Under the pieces are notes generated by a model. The model was not told the origin of the DNA, searched no databases, and saw only the letters and a program-made list of their open reading frames with translations. Positions 58,477 to 64,000 of a DNA stretch of 64,000 nucleotides are shown here, in pieces. This DNA is from Rallus limicola (Eukaryota; Chordata; Aves; Gruiformes; Rallidae). Where the stretch lies: NCBI GenBank assembly GCA_022605955.1, contig JAKCOZ010000597.1, positions 51,874 through 115,873 of the forward strand, written 5' to 3'. Position 1 is the first letter of the stretch. Each line of letters opens with the position of its first letter. A program made the translations under genes and the position numbers.

Positions 58477-61400
58477 AGCTGGACGTTTAGCATGTTTTGA
58501 ACTGCAGTCTGCTAGGGCCGAGAAAAGCACCGTAGGAGGTTCCAGGCATGTTCCCTCTTTCCAGGCAAAGGAAAAGGCTGAGAGCCAAAGTGACAGGGTC
58601 TGCTCGTGTGTCCTGTTAGGAGGTTTCAGACAAGCTATGCCTTTCAGGCCTAGCTTCTTTACTTTGGGAGTTATTGCTGGACGTTTAGCATGTTTTGAAC
58701 TGCAGTCTGCTAGGGCCGAGAAAAGCACCGTAGGAGGTTCCAGGCATGTTCCCTCTTTCCAGGCAAAGGAAAAGGCTGAGAGCCAAAGCGACAGGGTCTG
58801 CTCGTGTGTCCTGTTAGGAGGTTTCAGACAAGCTATGCCTTTCAGGCCTAGCTTCTTTACTTTGGGAGTTATTGCTGGACGTTTAGCATGTTTTGAACTG
58901 CAGTCTGCTAGGGCCGAGAAAAGCACCGTAGGAGGTTCCAGGCATGTTCCCTCTTTCCAGGCAAAGGAAAAGGCTGAGAGCCAAAGCGACAGGGTCTGCT
59001 TGTGTGTCCTGTTAGGAGGTTTCAGACAAGCTATGCCTTTCAGGCCTAGCTTCTTTACTTTGGGAGTTATTGCTGGACGTTTAGCATGTTTTGAACTGCA
59101 GTCTGCTAGGGCCGAGAAAAGCACCGTAGGAGGTTCCAGGCATGTTCCCTCTTTCCAGGCAAAGGAAAAGGCTGAGAGCCAAAGCGACAGGGTCTGCTCG
59201 TGTGTCCTGTTAGGAGGTTTCAGACAAGCTATGCCTTTCAGGCCTAGCTTCTTTACTTTGGGAGTTATTGCTGGACGTTTAGCATGTTTTGAACTGCAGT
59301 CTGCTAGGGCCGAGAAAAGCACCGTAGGAGGTTCCAGGCATGTTCCCTCTTTCCAGGCAAAGGAAAAGGCTGAGAGCCAAAGCGACAGGGTCTGCTCGTG
59401 TGTCCTGTTAGGAGGTTTCAGACAAGCTATGCCTTTCAGGCCTAGCTTCTTTACTTTGGGAGTTATTGCTGGACGTTTAGCATGTTTTGAACTGCAGTCT
59501 GCTAGGGCCGAGAAAAGCACCGTAGGAGGTTCCAGGCATGTTCCCTCTTTCCAGGCAAAGGAAAAGGCTGAGAGCCAAAGCGACAGGGTCTGCTCGTGTG
59601 TCCTGTTAGGAGGTTTCAGACAAGCTATGCCTTTCAGGCCTAGCTTCTTTACTTTGGGAGTTATTGCTGGACGTTTAGCATGTTTTGAACTGCAGTCTGC
59701 TAGGGCCGAGAAAAGCACCGTAGGAGGTTCCAGGCATGTTCCCTCTTTCCAGGCAAAGGAAAAGGCTGAGAGCCAAAGCGACAGGGTCTGCTCGTGTGTC
59801 CTGTTAGGAGGTTTCAGACAAGCTATGCCTTTCAGGCCTAGCTTCTTTACTTTGGGAGTTATTGCTGGACGTTTAGCATGTTTTGAACTGCAGTCTGCTA
59901 GGGCCGAGAAAAGCACCGTAGGAGGTTCCAGGCATGTTCCCTCTTTCCAGGCAAAGGAAAAGGCTGAGAGCCAAAGTGACAGGGTCTGCTCGTGTGTCCT
60001 GTTAGGAGGTTTCAGACAAGCTATGCCTTTCAGGCCTAGCTTCTTTACTTTGGGAGTTATTGCTGGACGTTTAGCATGTTTTGAACTGCAGTCTGCTAGG
60101 GCCGAGAAAAGCACCGTAGGAGGTTCCAGGCATGTTCCCTCTTTCCAGGCAAAGGAAAAGGCTGAGAGCCAAAGTGACAGGGTCCTGCTCGTGTGTCCTG
60201 TTAGGAGGTTTCAGACAAGCTATGCCTTTCAGGCCTCGCTTCTTTACTTTGGGAGTTATTGCTGGACGTTTAGCATGTTTTGAACTGCAGTCTGCTAGGG
60301 CCGAGAAAAGCACCGTAGGAGGTTCCAGGCATGTTCCCTCTTTCCAGGCAAAGGAAAAGGCTGAGAGCCAAAGCGACAGGGTCTGCTCGTGTGTCCTGTT
60401 AGGAGGTTTCAGACAAGCTATGCCTTTCAGGCCTAGCTTCTTTACTTTGGGAGTTATTGCTGGACGTTTAGCATGTTTTGAACTGCAGTCTGCTAGGGCC
60501 GAGAAAAGCACCGTAGGAGGTTCCAGGCATGTTCCTCTTTCCAGGCAAAGGAAAAGGCTGAGAGCCAAAGCGACAGGGTCTGCTCCGTGTGTCCTGTTAG
60601 GAGGTTTCAGACAAGCTATGCCTTTCAGGCCCTAGCTTCTTTACTTTGGGAGTTATTGCTGGACGTTTAGCATGTTTTGAACTGCAGTCTGCTAGGGCCG
60701 AGAAAAGCACCGTAGGAGGTTCCAGGCATGTTCCCTCTTTCCAGGCAAAGGAAAAGGCTGAGAGCCAAAGTGACAGGGTCTGCTCGTGTGTCCTGTTAGG
60801 AGGTTTCAGACAAGCTATGCCTTTCAGGCCTAGCTTCTTTACTTTGGGAGTTATAGCTGGACGTTTAGCATGTTTTGAACTGCAGTCTGCTAGGGCCGAG
60901 AAAAGCACCGTAGGAGGTTCCAGGCATGTTCCCTCTTTCCAGGCAAAGGAAAAGGCTGAGAGCCAAAGTGACAGGGTCTGCTCGTGTGTCCTGTTAGGAG
61001 GTTTCAGACAAGCTATGCCTTTCAGGCCTAGCTTCTTTACTTTGGGAGTTATTGCTGGACGTTTAGCATGTTTTGAACTGCAGTCTGCTAGGGCCGAGAA
61101 AAGCACCGTAGGAGGTTCCAGGGCATGTTCCCTCTTTCCAGGCAAAGGAAAAGGCTGAGAGCCAAAGTGACAGGGTCTGCTCGTGTGTCCTGTTAGGAGG
61201 TTTCAGACAAGCTATGCCTTTCAGGCCTAGCTTCTTTACTTTGGGAGTTATTGCTGGACGTTTAGCATGTTTTGAACTGCAGTCTGCTAGGGCCGAGAAA
61301 AGCACCGTAGGAGGTTCCAGGCATGTTCCCTCTTTCCAGGCAAAGGAAAAGGCTGAGAGCCAAAGTGACAGGGTCTGCTCGTGTGTCCTGTTAGGAGGTT

Positions 61401-62439
61401 TCAGACAAGCTATGCCTTTCAGGCCTAGCTTCTTTACTTTGGGAGTTATTGCTGGACGTTTAGCATGTTTTGAACTGCAGTCTGCTAGGGCCGAGAAAAG
61501 CACCGTAGGAGGTTCCAGGCATGTTCCCTCTTTCCAGGCAAAGGAAAAGGCTGAGAGCCAAAGCGACAGGGTCTGCTCGTGTGTCCTGTTAGGAGGTTTC
61601 AGACAAGCTATGCCTTTCAGGCCTAGCTTCTTTACTTGGGAGTTATTGCTGGACGTTTAGCATGTTTTGAACTGCAGTCTGCTAGGGCCGAGAAAAGCAC
61701 CGTAGGAGGTTCCAGGCATGTTCCCTCTTTCCAGGCAAAGGAAAAGGCTGAGAGCCAAAGCGACAGGGTCTGCTCGTGTGTCCTGTTAGGAGGTTTCAGA
61801 CAAGCTATGCCTTTCAGGCCTAGCTTCTTTACTTTGGGAGTTATTGCTGGACGTTTAGCATGTTTTGAACTGCAGTCTGCTAGGGCCGAGAAAAGCACCG
61901 TAGGAGGTTCCAGGCATGTTCCCTCTTTCCAGGCAAAGGAAAAGGCTGAGAGCCAAAGTGACAGGGTCTGCTCGTGTGTCCTGTTAGGAGGTTTCAGACA
62001 AGCTATGCCTTTCAGGCCTAGCTTCTTTACTTTGGGAGTTATAGCTGGACGTTTAGCATGTTTTGAACTGCAGTCTGCTAGGGCCGAGAAAAGCACCGTA
62101 GGAGGTTCCAGGCATGTTCCCTCTTTCCAGGCAAAGGAAAAGGCTGAGAGCCAAAGTGACAGGGTCTGCTCGTGTGTCCTGTTAGGAGGTTTCAGACAAG
62201 CTATGCCTTTCAGGCCTAGCTTCTTTACTTTGGGAGTTATTGCTGGACGTTTAGCATGTTTTGAACTGCAGTCTGCTAGGGCCGAGAAAAGCACCGTAGG
62301 AGGTTCCAGGCATGTTCCCTCTTTCCAGGCAAAGGAAAAGGCTGAGAGCCAAAGCGACAGGGTCTGCTCGTGTGTCCTGTTAGGAGGTTTCAGACAAGCT
62401 ATGCCTTTCAGGCCTAGCTTCTTTACTTTGGGAGTTATA
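58477..62439 (+). repeat. Monomers carrying the TTATAGCTGG variant (four copies)
   Basis: A T-to-A change in TTATTGCTGG occurs at 58,477, 60,855, 62,043 and 62,439 and nowhere else that I found. Spacings are 12 monomers (plus two bases of length change), 6 and 2. A shared local variant at multiples of the monomer indicates local amplification near the right end of the window. GGATGTTTAG at 63,041 and 63,437 shows the same 2-monomer spacing. Confidence 0.75.
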
Positions 62440-63676
62440 GCTGGACGTTTAGCATGTTTTGAACTGCAGTCTGCTAGGGCCGAGAAAAGCACCGTAGGAG
62501 GTTCCAGGCATGTTCCCTCTTTCCAGGCAAAGGAAAAGGCTGAGAGCCAAAGCGACAGGGTCTGCTTGTGTGTCCTGTTAGGAGGTTTCAGACAAGCTAT
62601 GCCTTTCAGGCCTAGCTTCTTTACTTTGGGAGTTATTGCTGGACGTTTAGCATGTTTTGAACTGCAGTCTGCTAGGGCCGAGAAAAGCACCGTAGGAGGT
62701 TCCAGGCATGTTCCCTCTTTCCAGGCAAAGGAAAAGGCTGAGAGCCAAAGCGACAGGGTCTGCTCGTGTGTCCTGTTAGGAGGTTTCAGACAAGCTATGC
62801 CTTTCAGGCCTAGCTTCTTTACTTTGGGAGTTATTGCTGGACGTTTAGCATGTTTTGAACTGCAGTCTGCTAGGGCCGAGAAAAGCACCGTAGGAGGTTC
62901 CAGGCATGTTCCCTCTTTCCAGGCAAAGGAAAAGGCTGAGAGCCAAAGCGACAGGGTCTGCTCGGTGTGTCCTGTTAGGAGGTTTCAGACAAGCTATGCC
63001 TTTCAGGCCTAGCTTCTTTACTTTGGGAGTTATTGCTGGATGTTTAGCATGTTTTGAACTGCAGTCTGCTAGGGCCGAGAAAAGCACCGTAGGAGGTTCC
63101 AGGCATGTTCCCTCTTTCCAGGCAAAGGAAAAGGCTGAGAGCCAAAGCGACAGGGTCTGCTCGTGTGTCCTGTTAGGAGGTTTCAGACAAGCTATGCCTT
63201 TCAGGCCTAGCTTCTTTACTTTGGGAGTTATTGCTGGACGTTTAGCATGTTTTGAACTGCAGTCTGCTAGGGCCGAGAAAAGCACCGTAGGAGGTTCCAG
63301 GCATGTTCCCTCTTTCCAGGCAAAGGAAAAGGCTGAGAGCCAAAGCGACAGGGTCTGCTCGTGTGTCCTGTTAGGAGGTTTCAGACAAGCTATGCCTTTC
63401 AGGCCTAGCTTCTTTACTTTGGGAGTTATTGCTGGATGTTTAGCATGTTTTGAACTGCAGTCTGCTAGGGCCGAGAAAAGCACCGTAGGAGGTTCCAGGC
63501 ATGTTCCCTCTTTCCAGGCAAAGGAAAAGGCTGAGAGCCAAAGCGACAGGGTCTGCTCGTGTGTCCTGTTAGGAGGTTTCAGACAAGCTATGCCTTTCAG
63601 GCCTAGCTTCTTTACTTTGGGAGTTATTGCTGGACGTTTAGCATGTTTTGAACTGCAGTCTGCTAGGGCCGAGAAA
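60183..63676 (+). other. Region of dense one-base length changes, probable consensus errors (2)
   Basis: There are eight one-base changes in 3.5 kb: gains at about 60,183 (GGTCCTGC), 60,585 (CTCCGTG), 60,631 (GGCCCTAG), 61,121 (CCAGGGCA) and 62,965 (CTCGGTG), and losses at 60,534, 61,637 and 63,676. Two are the same kind of change as in the 30.6-35.4 kb region (GGTCCTGC and TTACTTGGG). Substitutions are not more common here than elsewhere. Low read support in this stretch is the likely cause. Confidence 0.7.
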
Positions 63677-64000
63677 GCACCGTAGGAGGTTCCAGGCATG
63701 TTCCCTCTTTCCAGGCAAAGGAAAAGGCTGAGAGCCAAAGCGACAGGGTCTGCTCGTGTGTCCTGTTAGGAGGTTTCAGACAAGCTATGCCTTTCAGGCC
63801 TAGCTTCTTTACTTTGGGAGTTATTGCTGGACGTTTAGCATGTTTTGAACTGCAGTCTGCTAGGGCCGAGAAAAGCACCGTAGGAGGTTCCAGGCATGTT
63901 CCCTCTTTCCAGGCAAAGGAAAAGGCTGAGAGCCAAAGTGACAGGGTCTGCTCGTGTGTCCTGTTAGGAGGTTTCAGACAAGCTATGCCTTTCAGGCCTA

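Larger units (their letters stand above)
12502..64000 (+). repeat. Satellite array, right arm: ~260 tandem 198-bp monomers in plus orientation
   Basis: This is the same monomer as the left arm, reverse complemented. Monomer starts (ATGCCTTTCAGG) fall at 12,502, 12,700 and then every 198 bases, in perfect register to at least 25,570 (65 further monomers). Beyond that a few length variants shift the phase by one or two bases. The array runs off the right edge at 64,000. Sites that vary repeatedly are monomer position 153 (AAAG(T/C)GACAGG), position 16 (GGCCTAGC or GGCCTCGC) and the CpGs at 46-47, 81-82, 93-94 and 167-168. Groups of monomers with shared rare variants show segmental duplications, listed separately. 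No unique DNA, transposon or gene interrupts the arm. Confidence 0.97.

Noticed and set aside
1..64000. CRISPR array
   Set aside because: There are no short direct repeats separated by unique spacers; the entire 198-bp unit is conserved, and no cas-like gene is present.
1..64000. CENP-B box or telomere repeats
   Set aside because: No sequence resembling the 17-bp CENP-B box and no TTAGGG or TTTAGGG tracts are present. TTAGGAGG in each monomer is not a telomere repeat.

Overview
The whole window is one satellite DNA block. A 198-bp monomer is repeated about 323 times from the first base to the last, and no unique sequence, protein gene, RNA gene, transposon or CRISPR array interrupts it. The monomer has 99 G+C in 198 bases (50%). 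I do not recognise the family. The host is most likely a eukaryote with CpG methylation (vertebrate or plant). The reasons are the very large high-copy array, a monomer close to one nucleosome repeat length, nested higher-order duplications, and recurrent monomer variants that are very often C-to-T or G-to-A changes at CpG sites. Species and chromosomal position cannot be read from the sequence.

Layout. From 1 to about 12,479 the monomers run in one orientation (about 63 copies, called minus here). From about 12,502 to 64,000 they run the other way (about 260 copies, called plus here; monomer position 1 is the A of ATGCCTTTCAGG). The switch at 12,463-12,506 is built from four tandem 11-bp units (TGGAACATGCC type). 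They amplify a motif that occurs once per normal monomer and join the arms through a shared ATGCC. The monomers touching the switch carry several private substitutions, different on each side, which argues for an old real inversion and against a read fold-back artefact.

Inside the arms, monomers carrying rare markers recur at exact multiples of 198 bp. This reveals segmental duplications of 7, 8, 10, 18, 22 and 24 monomers. Two length-variant monomer types, at 25,701/28,473/32,036/35,603 and at 26,681/29,255/41,929/47,276, help to trace them. No single higher-order period covers the window. The first 25.7 kb contains no length change in a monomer apart from the junction. Two stretches, 30.6-35.4 kb and 60.2-63.7 kb, contain dense one-base length changes, mostly in short homopolymers. 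The first is a near copy of 35.6-39.0 kb, which lacks them, so they are probably consensus errors.

Coding. Because 198 is divisible by 3, one reading frame on each strand stays open for kilobases and gives 66-residue repeat 'proteins'. These are by-products of the period. Nonsense changes (16,115, 23,372, 54,841), frameshifts and the orientation switch break them freely, and no initiation context or domain supports translation. I therefore list no CDS.
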